A DNA stretch of 64,000 nt from an uncultured Flavobacteriales bacterium (GTDB lineage Bacteria; Bacteroidota; Bacteroidia; Flavobacteriales; Weeksellaceae), in the NCBI GenBank assembly GCA_937876095.1, contig CALFIE010000063.1:1-64000 (forward strand), read 5' to 3'. Below the pieces are notes generated by a model. The model was not told the DNA's origin. It worked only from the letters and a program-made list of their open reading frames with translations, and did no database searches. A program made the translations under genes and the position numbers. Below, piece after piece: positions 35,036 through 45,125 of this stretch (position 1 is its first letter; each line of letters opens with the position of its first letter).

Positions 35036-37693
35036 CTATGCTCTTTTAGAATCTTGTACCCAATTAGCAATTTTTTGGTTGAAAGCTTGTTTGGTAACCA
35101 AATCTTCTAATTTCAGATGCATTCTGTATCGCCAATAATGCGGGAAAACTGCAGGATTATTGATTCGTTCATCATCTATATTCGGATTCATCAATTCTGC
35201 ATCAGTAGCCAAAAATTCCTGAATTGGGAAAATAGCAAGCATAGCTTCTGAATACAAATGCTGTTTCATAATAATTGCTGATAATTCTGGCGTAAGTTCC
35301 CAAGGTGCAGTCCCAAACTGACCAAGTTGCTGATTGAAATAATTTTGGGTGAGGTTTCTGTCTTCGTGCCACCATTGTCTAAGTGTAGAACTATCGTGCG
35401 AAGAAGCAGTAACTACATTCAAATAATTGGCGTTTTTTGGGTTGTAAAACGGAATGTTTTCTTTTGGCATTCGTTGAACTTTCAGAGCAGTAATTGCCAA
35501 TCGATCCATAACTAGTGGAACACAATCTGGTACCAATCCCAAGTCTTCACCACAAATTAACATATGTGTAGAACTTAGAATTACCGGGAGTTTTTCCATG
35601 GCTTTTTGGTACCACAATCCATCTTGTCTTTTGAAAAAATAATCCAAATACAATTCATACAAAGCATTTTTCTCCCAATCGTTCAGATATTTATAAGAAT
35701 CTGTTTTGTGAATATTAAATCTTGGGTGATAAACCGTGGTTCCGTTTTCGGTTTCTTCTTTTAGGAACAGAACATTTGCGGCAAGCGAAATCAGTTTATC
35801 TTCTGCCCAATCGTGAGGATGACTTTCAAAATAGTCTTTCAGTTTTCTTTGAGTTTCATATTTTTCTTTGAAAAAATAAGTTCCGAAATCATTTTTTTCC
35901 ATAAAATGCTCCGAAATTACACCTGCTTCGTTACCGAAGTAATCCCAAAGAATTTGATCATTAATAAATGGTCTGCAGAATCGATCTTCATTAAAAGGAA
36001 TATTTTGTGCTGCAAATTCTTGTGTGGTAACAGGAACTGCAGGATAAAAATAACCCAAAATTCCTTGTGTTGCGCTCATTGGCATTCTCCAAATTCTGAA
36101 AAATCCGAGAATGTGGTCTATTCTCATCGCATCAAAATACTGCTCTAGTGTTTTGAAACGTTTTTTCCACCATTGGTATCCATCATTTTTCATGACTTCC
36201 CAATTATAGGTTGGAAATTCCCAATTTTGTCCTAAATCCGAAAAATCATCAGGTGGTGCACCTGCTTGGAAATCCATACCGAACAATTCTGGTTCTGCCC
36301 AAGCTTCTACCGAAAATCTGTAAATACCAATTGGCAAATCTCCTTTTACAGAAATTCCCAATTTGTGCAAATATTCTACTGCTTCTTTCAATTGCAAATG
36401 TAATTGATATTGCACCCAAGAATGAAGCATAGCTTCCTCAAAATTTTTATGTTTTTCACTGAAAAATGGCGCAATTTTTCCTGCGATATATTTTTTGTGG
36501 GTTTTCCAAAGGGTAAAATTTGGTGTATTGTTTTGGTCTCTCAATACGCAAAAAGCAGCGTAAGGTTGCAACCACTCTTTATTTTCTTTAATGAATTTTT
36601 TGAAATTTCTATCCTTCAAAATCTGCTCTTTATTATTCTGAAAAACCGATTTCAAAATTTGCCATTTTCCGGCAATCATTTTTTCGTAATCTATGAGTGC
36701 AAGTGCATTGAGTTCCTTTTTCAGAACACTGTAAGCCGCTTCTTCCTCTTCTGGAATCGGAAATTCTAGATTTTCTAAAGAAATATATTGCGGATGCAGT
36801 GCATACACTGAAATCGCTGCATAAGGATAAGAATCAGTCCAGGAATAATTGGCAGTGGTATCATTAATCGGTAAAATCTGTATGATTCCCAAATTGGTTT
36901 CTTTTGCCCAATTTGCCAACGTTTTCAGATCTAGAAATTCGCCAACTCCGAAACCATTTTCGGTTCTAAGACTGAAAACCGGAACAGCAACTCCAACTGC
37001 GTGATACAATTGTTCTACTGAAAATTTATAATAATGATCTGCCTGAATTTGTAGTAAATTCGCCTCTAGATTTGGTATCGCTTTTCGATTATCACCATAT
37101 TCCAGTACAAAAACTTTACCTGAAACAGTATCTTTGATACCGTATTTATATTCTATAATTTTATTTTCTGGGATAGAAACCGCAACTTCCCAAATTCCTA
37201 AATCGGTTTGTTGAAGTGGAACTGCAGAATCATAATTCCAGTTTCCGAGTGCTTCACAATTTCCTAAAAGTACCAATTGCCAAGTTGGAGTATACAATGG
37301 TGCTTCTATTCTGAAAAGATGGTTGTGTTTTTTCTGAATACTCGCTTTTTCTGCCTTAAAATAGATGTTCTTATTCTGCAGAATTTTATTATTGAGGTAA
37401 TTTTCTGGGAAATTTCTGTTGTCCCATTCATCGAAAATCAAATACTCATCGAAATTATGTACCAATTCTAATTGATGACTTACCAATTCTTCATCTACTA
37501 CGTTCCCAAATTCATTGATCAACTGATATTTATAAGAAATAGATTTCGAAAAATAATCAACTTCACCTTGCCAATCTCCGTTCTTTATATATTGCAATTG
37601 ATGAATGATAGGTTCTTTTTGGTCTTGTGTAACCAAAATTTGAATTTTCTCCCCCTTTTTTGCACCATAATTAATCGTAAAATACAGCTTCAT
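35036..37693 (-). CDS. malQ: 4-alpha-glucanotransferase with N-terminal starch-binding domains
   Basis: An 885-residue amylomaltase/disproportionating enzyme of GH77. Two N-terminal CBM20-type modules (about residues 1-100 and 115-235: WQLVLLGNCEALGNWNYDSA is typical) precede the catalytic barrel, which shows RIDHILGFFRIW, the GEDLG acid/base block and SSHDSSTLRQWWHED. It transfers maltosyl units between alpha-glucans. Together with the GH63-like enzyme and the alpha-amylase relic it marks an alpha-glucan-using ancestry. No operon partner. Confidence 0.95.
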   Translation of the reverse strand: MKLYFTINYGAKKGEKIQILVTQDQKEPIIHQLQYIKNGDWQGEVDYFSKSISYKYQLINEFGNVVDEELVSHQLELVHNFDEYLIFDEWDNRNFPENYLNNKILQNKNIYFKAEKASIQKKHNHLFRIEAPLYTPTWQLVLLGNCEALGNWNYDSAVPLQQTDLGIWEVAVSIPENKIIEYKYGIKDTVSGKVFVLEYGDNRKAIPNLEANLLQIQADHYYKFSVEQLYHAVGVAVPVFSLRTENGFGVGEFLDLKTLANWAKETNLGIIQILPINDTTANYSWTDSYPYAAISVYALHPQYISLENLEFPIPEEEEAAYSVLKKELNALALIDYEKMIAGKWQILKSVFQNNKEQILKDRNFKKFIKENKEWLQPYAAFCVLRDQNNTPNFTLWKTHKKYIAGKIAPFFSEKHKNFEEAMLHSWVQYQLHLQLKEAVEYLHKLGISVKGDLPIGIYRFSVEAWAEPELFGMDFQAGAPPDDFSDLGQNWEFPTYNWEVMKNDGYQWWKKRFKTLEQYFDAMRIDHILGFFRIWRMPMSATQGILGYFYPAVPVTTQEFAAQNIPFNEDRFCRPFINDQILWDYFGNEAGVISEHFMEKNDFGTYFFKEKYETQRKLKDYFESHPHDWAEDKLISLAANVLFLKEETENGTTVYHPRFNIHKTDSYKYLNDWEKNALYELYLDYFFKRQDGLWYQKAMEKLPVILSSTHMLICGEDLGLVPDCVPLVMDRLAITALKVQRMPKENIPFYNPKNANYLNVVTASSHDSSTLRQWWHEDRNLTQNYFNQQLGQFGTAPWELTPELSAIIMKQHLYSEAMLAIFPIQEFLATDAELMNPNIDDERINNPAVFPHYWRYRMHLKLEDLVTKQAFNQKIANWVQDSKRA

Positions 37694-37832
37694 ACCATAG
37701 AAATTAAGATTTGCAATTTAGGAAATAATTTACACTTATTTTGATATTGCTTCAAAAAAATGCAATAGAGAAAAACAGTTTATCTTTTGATTTATAGAAA
37801 GTTATCATAACTTTTTTGGTCCTAGCAAAAAA

Positions 37833-37878
37833 TCAAAAAAAACCTTCTGAGAATTAAAATTCTTCAGAAGGTTTTGGA
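37833..37878 (-). terminator. Terminator after the T9SS-sorted protein
   Basis: AACCTTCTGA and GAATT pair with AATTC and TCAGAAGGTT, with one bulged base; a T-run follows on the minus strand. Confidence 0.85.
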
Positions 37879-37897
37879 TAATTATTTTTTTGAAGTA

Positions 37898-39058
37898 TTA
37901 GTTTGCGATCAAAACTTTTTTTGAAACCAAAATTTTTCCTGATTCATCGGTTACATTTACTAAGTAAACACCTTGGTTTAGTGATTTCAAACTTATTTTC
38001 TCTACTTTATTTCTGCTATTTGTGAGTGATTGTTTCATCACGTTTTTACCAGACATATCGTAGATTTCTACCGCAACATTTCCTTTTACATTTTTATCAT
38101 TAATGGAAATATTTACCGTTTGATCTGAAATTTTGGTCGGATAAATTTCTACACCAGTTGCAGTAGCAATCAATCTCTGATCGTTTGCAAAATATTTACT
38201 AGCCAAATCATATACGTGAAGATTGATGTTCTGTGCAATAGGATTTGCTTGCAAAGTTTCTAAATTCACGCTGTGCAAACTCCCACCTAAAGCATTAGCA
38301 ATCACTACATTTCCTTTAGAATCAACAGCTGCACCATTTACAGAATAATTGTTTGGTAATCCTGAAATTGCACCAATAAAAGTTGCTTTTCTTGTTTGAG
38401 TAGCAATTTTGAATACATTACCTGAAGCAGAAAAAATATAGAAATTATTTTCTGCATCTGCAATCATATCTCCACCAAAACCAGTACTCATCTGATTGAT
38501 GGAATTTTTACCATTGCTCTCATCATCAGAAATAGCACCTAAATCAGATACCACATATTTCCCTCTTTTCTTTTCAATTTTTAGAAATTGAGTGGCAGCA
38601 TTGTTGGTCACATAAATATTACCGTCGTAACCTGCAGTCATTCTTGTGAAATGCGAATTGATATCGCAAGGTGTGGTTTTAGCAACCATATTTTCTATCA
38701 GAACAATGTTTTTGGATTGTAAATCCATGGCATAAATATTAGAAGAAAACATGGGCATAAAAAACAATTGATTGTTTTTTTGATCAAAAGCCAAACTTGC
38801 CATAGATGGAGATTGCGATTGATTGAAACCTGATTTTTCTTCAGAAACATTCATATTTCTCACATCAGAGAAAACTCTAGGAGTAGATTCTGCACTAAAA
38901 ATAGTAGCACCTGAAACACCATTTTCTAGATCCAATGCTCTGAAATCATTGAAAACAATAGCATTTCCATTTTTTCCTGTTAATGCAAAAAAATCTTGCT
39001 GTGCAAAAGCTTGATTAGAAAAACCAAGCATTAAAATAGGTAATAAAAGTCTTTTCAT
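37898..39058 (-). CDS. T9SS type A sorting domain-containing secreted protein
   Basis: A 386-residue secreted protein. A signal peptide (LLLPILMLGFSNQAFAQQ) is followed by about 290 residues with repeated strand blocks (SMASLAFDQKNNQLFFMP, YDGNIYVTNNAATQFLKI, DAENNFYIFSASGNVFKI, VDSKGNVVIANALGG) typical of a beta-propeller. The C-terminal 75 residues are a type A sorting domain (VEIYDMSGKNVMKQSL ... LNQGVYLVNVTDESGKILVSKK). It is exported by the type IX system. Ligand or activity unknown. Confidence 0.93.
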   Translation of the reverse strand: MKRLLLPILMLGFSNQAFAQQDFFALTGKNGNAIVFNDFRALDLENGVSGATIFSAESTPRVFSDVRNMNVSEEKSGFNQSQSPSMASLAFDQKNNQLFFMPMFSSNIYAMDLQSKNIVLIENMVAKTTPCDINSHFTRMTAGYDGNIYVTNNAATQFLKIEKKRGKYVVSDLGAISDDESNGKNSINQMSTGFGGDMIADAENNFYIFSASGNVFKIATQTRKATFIGAISGLPNNYSVNGAAVDSKGNVVIANALGGSLHSVNLETLQANPIAQNINLHVYDLASKYFANDQRLIATATGVEIYPTKISDQTVNISINDKNVKGNVAVEIYDMSGKNVMKQSLTNSRNKVEKISLKSLNQGVYLVNVTDESGKILVSKKVLIAN

Positions 39059-39180
39059 ATTAAATATTTTTGTGATTACATTATTATTTAGATGATTACA
39101 TCTTAATTTTGGTACATAATTAATAAAAAAAAATGAATTTACCTAAAAAATTTCATTTTTTAACCTTCCTAATTTTAAAT

Positions 39181-39849
39181 TTATCTTATCTGATATTTAA
39201 AACCAAAATTAATCAATCGATTGGTAGGAAAATGATGATGAGGTCCAAAAAATCCATCTTCTCTCCCTTTTGAAATATTCCCAATATAAAATTCATTATC
39301 TATATAAACCGCCATTTTATCATTAATGAAATAATTCAATCCTATACCAGAATTTAAACCTCCATAATTTTTTTGAAAACTTGGTTTATTATTTAGATAA
39401 TCTCCATATTCACTTTTAACTTCCATTGCGAAAGTATACCCTAATTTTAAACTTGCACCAAGATTTATATGCAATCTAAATTCCCATTTAACATTTACAG
39501 GAATTGTAATCACTGCACCATTAAACGAACCGTAACTTCCATCAGTTCCTAAATCAAACCAAGAACCAGAATGTGTGTTTGGTTTATAAAATGAAACTCC
39601 AGTTTCAAAATATTTAATCCTACCAATCAAACTCCAATGTCTTGCAAAATAATACTCTGCCAAAACACCTGCTTGAAATGAGGTATTAGATTCTCCCAAT
39701 TCAAACGAAGAAATCGTATTTTTACCGATTTCTGCACCGAAATACCATTTTCCTTTAGGATTAACAACTTCTTTCTCTTGAGCAGAAAACAATCCAAAAG
39801 CAAAAAATAATAGCGCAACACCTAAAAAGTTTTTTGATAAATTTCTCAT
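39181..39849 (-). CDS. Outer membrane beta-barrel protein
   Basis: A 222-residue outer membrane protein. A signal peptide (KNFLGVALLFFAFGLFSAQ) precedes an eight-strand-like barrel with alternating aromatic residues and a C-terminal NFGFKYQIR typical of barrel ends. No specific function. It is 120 bases from the T9SS protein; neighbouring position may be accidental. Confidence 0.85.
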   Translation of the reverse strand: MRNLSKNFLGVALLFFAFGLFSAQEKEVVNPKGKWYFGAEIGKNTISSFELGESNTSFQAGVLAEYYFARHWSLIGRIKYFETGVSFYKPNTHSGSWFDLGTDGSYGSFNGAVITIPVNVKWEFRLHINLGASLKLGYTFAMEVKSEYGDYLNNKPSFQKNYGGLNSGIGLNYFINDKMAVYIDNEFYIGNISKGREDGFFGPHHHFPTNRLINFGFKYQIR

Positions 39850-39927
39850 ATTTTTTTCAACAAAATTAGATGCTTCCTAGTTGAAAAAAATTGATTGAAA
39901 TCAATTTTTGAAATTATTATCAAAACA

Positions 39928-39965
39928 AAAAACCCTTTTTGCATTTTAAATACAAAAAGGGTTCG
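39928..39965 (-). terminator. Terminator after cysS
   Basis: AACCCTTTTTG pairs with CAAAAAGGGTT around an 11-base loop; a T-run follows on the minus strand, next to the cysS stop. Confidence 0.85.
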
Positions 39966-39987
39966 TTATAAAATCACTTTTATACTT

Positions 39988-41475
39988 TTATACAATACTA
40001 TAACTGGTTCCGTCTCTTCCGTCTTTCAGTTGGATTCCTTTTTCAAGCAATCGATCTCGGATTTGGTCAGACAGTTCAAAGTTTTTGGCTTTTTTGGCTT
40101 GGTTTCGGAGATCTATGAGAACCTGAAGTGTTTCGTCCAGTTTTTCGTTGTTGTTTTCTTCAATATTTTGCAAACCGAGCACTTCAAACACAAAATCGTT
40201 CATCAATTTTCTTAATTCTTGTAAATCTGTTTCAGTAATGGTTTCAGTACCGTCTTTCAGTTTAAAAATAAAACTTACGGCTTCAAAAAGATGCGAAATC
40301 AGAATTGGCGAATTGAAATCGTCGGTCAAAGCATTGTAACATTTTTCTTTCCACTCTTTTAAGTTAAAGGTTGTTGGTTTTTCGTTTTTCGTTTTTTCTC
40401 CATCAACTGAAAACTTTAAACTATTAACCAATTTCGCAGCTTCCATCAATCGCTGAAAACCTTTTTCGCTTGCAAGCATCGCTTCATTAGAAATATCGAG
40501 AACACTTCTGTAATGCGCTTGCAAAAAATTGAAACGTACGACGCTTGGTTGAAATGCTTTCTCGAAAAAACTATTCTCACCACTGATTAATTCGGCTGGT
40601 AAAATATAATTTCCGGTAGATTTGCTCATACGTTGTCCGTTCATAGTGAGCATATTGGTGTGCATCCAATATTTTACAGGAGCAACATGATTGCACGCTT
40701 TTCCTTGTGCAATTTCGCACTCGTGATGCGGAAATTTTAAATCATTTCCACCACCGTGAATATCAAATTGCTCTCCCAAATATTTGGTAGACATGGCAGT
40801 ACATTCTAAATGCCAACCTGGAAATCCTTTTCCCCAAGGTGAATTCCACTGCATAATATGTGCAGGTGATGCTGCTTTCCAAAGTGCAAAATCTTGAGGA
40901 TTTTTCTTTTCGTTTTGTCCGTCTAGATCACGAGTATTGGCAAAAAGTTCTTCGATATTTCTATGAGAAAGTTCGCCATAATTCAAACCGCGTTTGTTGT
41001 ATTCCAACACATCAAAATAGACTGAACCATTACTTTCATATGCAAAACCAGTATCAATCAGTTTCTGTGTAAGCTCTATTTGTTCTACAATATGACCAGT
41101 TGCAGTTGGCTCGATTGTAGGTGGAAGCAAATTAAATTTTTCTAAAACTTGATGAAAATCTACGGTGTATTTCTGCACAATTTCCATTGGTTCTAGTTTT
41201 TCTAGTCGAGATTGTTTCACAAAACGGTCGTTATCTACATCGCCATCATCTGTAAGGTGACCTGCATCTGTAATATTTCTTACGTAACGAACTTTGTAAC
41301 CAAGAAACAATAAACTGCGGTAAATAAAATCGAAAGACAGAAAAGTTCGTACATTTCCAAGATGAACATTGCTGTAAACAGTTGGTCCACAAACATACAT
41401 TCCGACGTTGTTTTCGTGGATTGGTGTGAAGATTTCTTTTTCTGAAGTGAGGGTGTTGTATATTTTTAAAGACAT
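39988..41475 (-). CDS. cysS: Cysteinyl-tRNA synthetase
   Basis: A 495-residue class I synthetase. C29 and the SNVHLGN version of the HIGH motif are near the N-terminus, the zinc cysteines follow (C in HLECTAMS, H in [10 protein letters not shown]), and MSKSTGN is the second ATP motif. The helical anticodon-binding domain makes up the last 170 residues. Complete. It charges tRNA-Cys in the cytoplasm. 81 bases separate it from folE, in the same orientation. Confidence 0.98.
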   Translation of the reverse strand: MSLKIYNTLTSEKEIFTPIHENNVGMYVCGPTVYSNVHLGNVRTFLSFDFIYRSLLFLGYKVRYVRNITDAGHLTDDGDVDNDRFVKQSRLEKLEPMEIVQKYTVDFHQVLEKFNLLPPTIEPTATGHIVEQIELTQKLIDTGFAYESNGSVYFDVLEYNKRGLNYGELSHRNIEELFANTRDLDGQNEKKNPQDFALWKAASPAHIMQWNSPWGKGFPGWHLECTAMSTKYLGEQFDIHGGGNDLKFPHHECEIAQGKACNHVAPVKYWMHTNMLTMNGQRMSKSTGNYILPAELISGENSFFEKAFQPSVVRFNFLQAHYRSVLDISNEAMLASEKGFQRLMEAAKLVNSLKFSVDGEKTKNEKPTTFNLKEWKEKCYNALTDDFNSPILISHLFEAVSFIFKLKDGTETITETDLQELRKLMNDFVFEVLGLQNIEENNNEKLDETLQVLIDLRNQAKKAKNFELSDQIRDRLLEKGIQLKDGRDGTSYSIV

Positions 41476-41556
41476 TATTTATTATTGGAAGATTAAAAAA
41501 TTAAGAGATTGAGAAGCAAACAAATCAAACTAATGAATATAATTTTCAAATTAAAA

Positions 41557-42222
41557 TTAGTCAAATTTCGCGTGACTACCAACGTAGTGCAAAAATTCTT
41601 GTCTTGTGATCGGATTGGTTCTGAAAATTCCGCTGAGTTCTGCAGTTATGGTAGAACTTGCAGTATCTTTTATACCTCTGCAATTTACACAAAGGTGTTT
41701 TGCATCTATTATACAGGCAACATCTTTGGTTCCCAATGCTTCCTTCAAAGCATCTACAATTTGCATCGTAAGTCGTTCTTGCACTTGTGGTCTTTTTGCA
41801 TAATAATCTACCAATCTATTAATTTTAGAAAGACCAATAACTTCACCGTTTGAAATGTAGGCAACGTGTGCTTTACCAATTATGGGCAAAAAATGATGTT
41901 CGCAGAAAGAATATACGGTGATGTCTTTTTCCACCAACATTTGTCGGTACTTATATTTATTAGAAAAAGTAGAAATCCCTGGTTTGTTTTCTGGTAAAAG
42001 TCCTCCGAAAATTTCGTTCACATACATTTTGGCAACGCGTCTTGGTGAATCTTTCAAAGAATCATCCGTCATATCCAAACCCAAGGTTTCCATAATTTGG
42101 GCAAAATACTCTTGTATGATGGTAATTTTTTCTTCGGGCGACTTCTCAAAAGCATTCTCACGAAGCGGAGTATGGTCTTTTCCGGTGAAAATATCGTCGT
42201 CGTTATCAATAGAGGTAGACAT
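41557..42222 (-). CDS. folE: GTP cyclohydrolase I
   Basis: A 221-residue enzyme when started at MSTSIDND; an upstream ATG (seven codons earlier) is unlikely because a -7 element TAATTTTG at 42241-42248 would start transcription near it. The zinc site is seen in FCEHHFLPIIGKAHV (C107, H109, H110) and the later cysteine in KHLCVNCRGI. It makes dihydroneopterin triphosphate, the first step of folate synthesis. Confidence 0.97.
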   Translation of the reverse strand: MSTSIDNDDDIFTGKDHTPLRENAFEKSPEEKITIIQEYFAQIMETLGLDMTDDSLKDSPRRVAKMYVNEIFGGLLPENKPGISTFSNKYKYRQMLVEKDITVYSFCEHHFLPIIGKAHVAYISNGEVIGLSKINRLVDYYAKRPQVQERLTMQIVDALKEALGTKDVACIIDAKHLCVNCRGIKDTASSTITAELSGIFRTNPITRQEFLHYVGSHAKFD

Positions 42223-42240
42223 ATGGTAATAATTATGAAG

Positions 42241-42248
42241 CAAAATTA
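42241..42248 (-). promoter_or_regulatory. -7 element upstream of folE
   Basis: TAATTTTG on the minus strand, about 20 bases from the MSTS start codon, fits the Bacteroidota -7 consensus and supports the shorter start. Confidence 0.5.
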
Positions 42249-42337
42249 ATGATTTTTTTTGTTAATATATTCTAATAGTATTGTAGCATAGTGTGGTCTA
42301 CTATTTGAAAAAACCATTCAAAAATGATTAAAAAAGT

Positions 42338-42366
42338 TTGTATTGGTACAGAATTTTATATATTTG
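42338..42366 (+). promoter_or_regulatory. Promoter of the acpP-fabF operon
   Basis: TTG (42338-42340), an 18-base spacer and TATATTTG (42359-42366) match the Bacteroidota promoter well. The start point would fall about 30 bases before acpP. Confidence 0.8.
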
Positions 42367-42400
42367 CAGCATCTTAACAATTATAAAAAATAAAATTATT

Positions 42401-42640
42401 ATGTCAGACATTGCATCAAGAGTAAAAGCGATTATTGCTGATAAACTCGACGTTGAAGAAACAGAAGTAACTCCTGAAGCTAGCTTCACCAACGATTTAG
42501 GAGCAGATTCTTTGGATACTGTTGAATTAATTATGGAATTTGAAAAGGAGTTCAACATACAAATTCCAGACGATCAAGCAGAAAAAATCACTACGGTAGG
42601 ACATGCTATTGCTTACATAGAAGAAGTAGTGAACAAATAA
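42401..42640 (+). CDS. acpP: Acyl carrier protein
   Basis: A 79-residue ACP with S37 in [10 protein letters not shown] for the phosphopantetheine arm, and acidic helices throughout. The start at MSDIASRV is chosen from homology; the open frame extends upstream into the promoter. It carries growing fatty acyl chains. First gene of acpP-fabF-rnc-IPExxxVDY-pyk. Confidence 0.98.
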   Translation: MSDIASRVKAIIADKLDVEETEVTPEASFTNDLGADSLDTVELIMEFEKEFNIQIPDDQAEKITTVGHAIAYIEEVVNK

Positions 42641-42668
42641 TTTTCTAAAAAAGAAAAGAACCAATTTT

Positions 42669-43916
42669 ATGGAATTAAAAAGAGTAGTTGTTACTGGCTT
42701 CGGCGCAATCACGCCATTAGGAAGAAATGCACAGGAATACTGGGAAAACCTTGTAAAAGGTGAGAGCGGTGCTGCTCCAATTACTCTTTTTGATGCCACT
42801 AATTTCAAAACTAAATTCGCCTGCGAAGTTAAAAATTTTGATCCATTGCAATATTTTGAAAAAAAAGAAGCAAAAAAAATGGACAGAAATACACAATTCG
42901 GAATGGTAGCTGCAAGAGAAGCAGTTTCCCACTCTAGAATTATGGAAGACAACGTAGACAAAAACAGAGTTGGAGTAATTTGGGGATCAGGAATCGGTGG
43001 TCTAGAAACTTTTGAAACAGAAGTTTTGGGTTGGGCAAATACTGATATCCCGAGATTCAATCCGTTTTTTATTCCAAAAATGATTGCAGACATTACTCCT
43101 GGTCATATATCCATAGAATATGGATTTCATGGTCCAAACTACACTACCGTTTCAGCATGTGCTTCTTCTGCAAATGCTATTATAGATTCTAAAATGCTAA
43201 TCCAACTCGGGAAAGCAGATGTAATCGTTTGTGGAGGATCTGAAGCTGCAATTACTGCAAGTGGAGTTGGAGGATTCAATGCAATGATGGCACTTTCTAC
43301 CAGAAATGATGATCCAAAAACTGCATCTAGACCATTTGACAAAGATCGAGATGGATTTGTTCTTGGTGAAGGAGCAGGTTGTATCATTTTAGAAGAATTT
43401 GAACACGCCAAAAAACGTGGAGCTACCATTTACGCAGAACTTACTGGTGGCGGAATGAGTGCAGATGCTTATCATATGACTGCACCTCATCCTGAAGGTT
43501 TGGGTGCGTACTTAGTAATGAAAAATTGTTTAGAAGACGCAGGTGTAACTGCTGATGAAGTAGACCATATCAATATGCATGGTACGTCTACTCCATTAGG
43601 AGACATCGCAGAATCGAATGCAATTTCTAAATTATTAGGAGAACACGCTTATGATATTCAAATCAATTCAACCAAATCTATGACTGGTCATTTGCTGGGA
43701 GCAGCAGGTGTGATTGAAGCAATTGCAGCATTAGGAACCATTATAAATGGGATTGTACCACCAACAATTAATCATTTTACAGATGATGAGAATATAGATT
43801 CTAGATTGAATTTCACCTTTAATCATGCTGTCAAGAAAAATGTGAATATTGCGATGAGCAATACTTTCGGATTTGGTGGACACAATGCTTGTGTACTCTT
43901 TAAAAAATTAGAATGA
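42669..43916 (+). CDS. fabF: Beta-ketoacyl-ACP synthase II
   Basis: A 415-residue condensing enzyme with C164 in VSACASSANA, the histidines in MHGTSTPLGD and STKSMTGHLLGAAG, and the C-terminal NTFGFGGHNACVLF. It elongates fatty acyl-ACP. It follows acpP by 28 bases and overlaps rnc by four bases (ATGA). Confidence 0.98.
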   Translation: MELKRVVVTGFGAITPLGRNAQEYWENLVKGESGAAPITLFDATNFKTKFACEVKNFDPLQYFEKKEAKKMDRNTQFGMVAAREAVSHSRIMEDNVDKNRVGVIWGSGIGGLETFETEVLGWANTDIPRFNPFFIPKMIADITPGHISIEYGFHGPNYTTVSACASSANAIIDSKMLIQLGKADVIVCGGSEAAITASGVGGFNAMMALSTRNDDPKTASRPFDKDRDGFVLGEGAGCIILEEFEHAKKRGATIYAELTGGGMSADAYHMTAPHPEGLGAYLVMKNCLEDAGVTADEVDHINMHGTSTPLGDIAESNAISKLLGEHAYDIQINSTKSMTGHLLGAAGVIEAIAALGTIINGIVPPTINHFTDDENIDSRLNFTFNHAVKKNVNIAMSNTFGFGGHNACVLFKKLE

Positions 43917-44677
43917 ATGGAGTTAAGAAATATTTTTCTGCATTCCTGAACAAAAAAAACACCCTTAACGAAAAAGATTACCAATTTGCAGATGCAATTA
44001 CCAAAATTAGTGGCTTAAAGCCAAAAAATTTGCATCTATACAAAGAAGCTTTTTCTTTGAGATCTACCAACAAGAACGCAGAATTCGGAAACTTTGAACG
44101 ATTGGAGTTTTTAGGAGATGCTATACTTGGTAGTTTCGTCTCTTGTCACCTTTATAGCATGTATCCAAATGCAAACGAAGGTTTCTTGACCCAAATGAAA
44201 TCCAAAATTGTAAACCGAAAAAATCTCAATAGTATAGGTGAAGAATTTAAACTCTGTGATTTAATTCAAAATGAAAATTCTGGTAGTTTAAGCGAGAACA
44301 TTTGCGGAAATTTATTTGAATCTTTAGTTGGAGCCATGTATTTGGATCACGGTTACGAAATTTGCAAAGTTGCAGTACTTGACCGATTAGTGACCGATGA
44401 AATGATCATAAGATTAGAAGATAAAATTGTAAGTTACAAAGGACTTTTGCTTGAGTGGAGTCAGAAAAAAAAAGTGACTCTAAAATACGAAACCGTCGAA
44501 GAATCTTTACCCGACAAAAGTACTATTTTTAGGAGTTCTATATTTTTGAATAACAACAAAATTTCAACTGCTACCGAAACTTCTAAGAAAAAAGCAGATG
44601 AAAAAGCAGCACAACGTGCTTTTTATACCTTAAATAAAAAAGAACAAATCGTTGAAAATACAAAAACAAGTTCTTAG
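43913..44677 (+). CDS. rnc: Ribonuclease III
   Basis: A 254-residue double-strand RNA endonuclease. The signature ERLEFLGDAIL is at residues 62-72, NLFESLVGAMYLDHG supplies the second acidic cluster, and the C-terminal dsRBD (about 165-240) ends with KKADEKAAQRAF. It processes rRNA precursors. Overlapping genes on both sides indicate co-translation with fabF and the next gene. Confidence 0.97.
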   Translation: MNGVKKYFSAFLNKKNTLNEKDYQFADAITKISGLKPKNLHLYKEAFSLRSTNKNAEFGNFERLEFLGDAILGSFVSCHLYSMYPNANEGFLTQMKSKIVNRKNLNSIGEEFKLCDLIQNENSGSLSENICGNLFESLVGAMYLDHGYEICKVAVLDRLVTDEMIIRLEDKIVSYKGLLLEWSQKKKVTLKYETVEESLPDKSTIFRSSIFLNNNKISTATETSKKKADEKAAQRAFYTLNKKEQIVENTKTSS

Positions 44678-45125
44678 TTTTGAAACAGATTATGCAGAAG
44701 TTGTAGTAGGATTAATCTCTTTAGAAAAAAAAATCCCTGACTACGAATTTTTCTTTCACCTTAACAAAAAAAACAATCTTCAATTCGCTAGAACCGAAGA
44801 TTTAATAATAGATGGCCGTATCTATACCTATCAATTTCCGCAGTATGAAGCGTATCACGAAGATACTAAATCCTACCTCAAAATTATCGCAAACAAATCC
44901 TCCGAATCAGTACAAAAAATTCTGATCACAGAACTATTTACAGATGAAGAATCCTACCGCTTTTTATTGCAAAAAAAAAACAAAACAGACTATATCATTT
45001 GGGGATCAGATGGATTTAGAGTATTTCCATTACTTTTGCCCCCTGAAAATATCAATTTTGAAATTCAGGAACACCAATTGAACTCAAATGAAGAACTCTA
45101 CCAAATAATTCAATATTATGAATAA
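44652..45125 (+). CDS. IPExxxVDY family protein
   Basis: A 157-residue protein of unknown function. The family motif appears as IPDYEFFFHLN near residue 28, and the C-terminal VFPLLLPPENINF also fits. It starts at TTG inside the end of rnc (26-base overlap) and overlaps the pyk start by eight bases. The rnc-IPExxxVDY-pyk arrangement is conserved in Flavobacteriia, hinting at a link to RNA or glycolytic control that has not been shown. Confidence 0.82.
   Translation: MKIQKQVLSFETDYAEVVVGLISLEKKIPDYEFFFHLNKKNNLQFARTEDLIIDGRIYTYQFPQYEAYHEDTKSYLKIIANKSSESVQKILITELFTDEESYRFLLQKKNKTDYIIWGSDGFRVFPLLLPPENINFEIQEHQLNSNEELYQIIQYYE

Noticed and set aside
42527..43093. Minus-strand open frame over acpP and fabF
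   Set aside because: It is antisense to two certain genes and lacks any recognisable domain.
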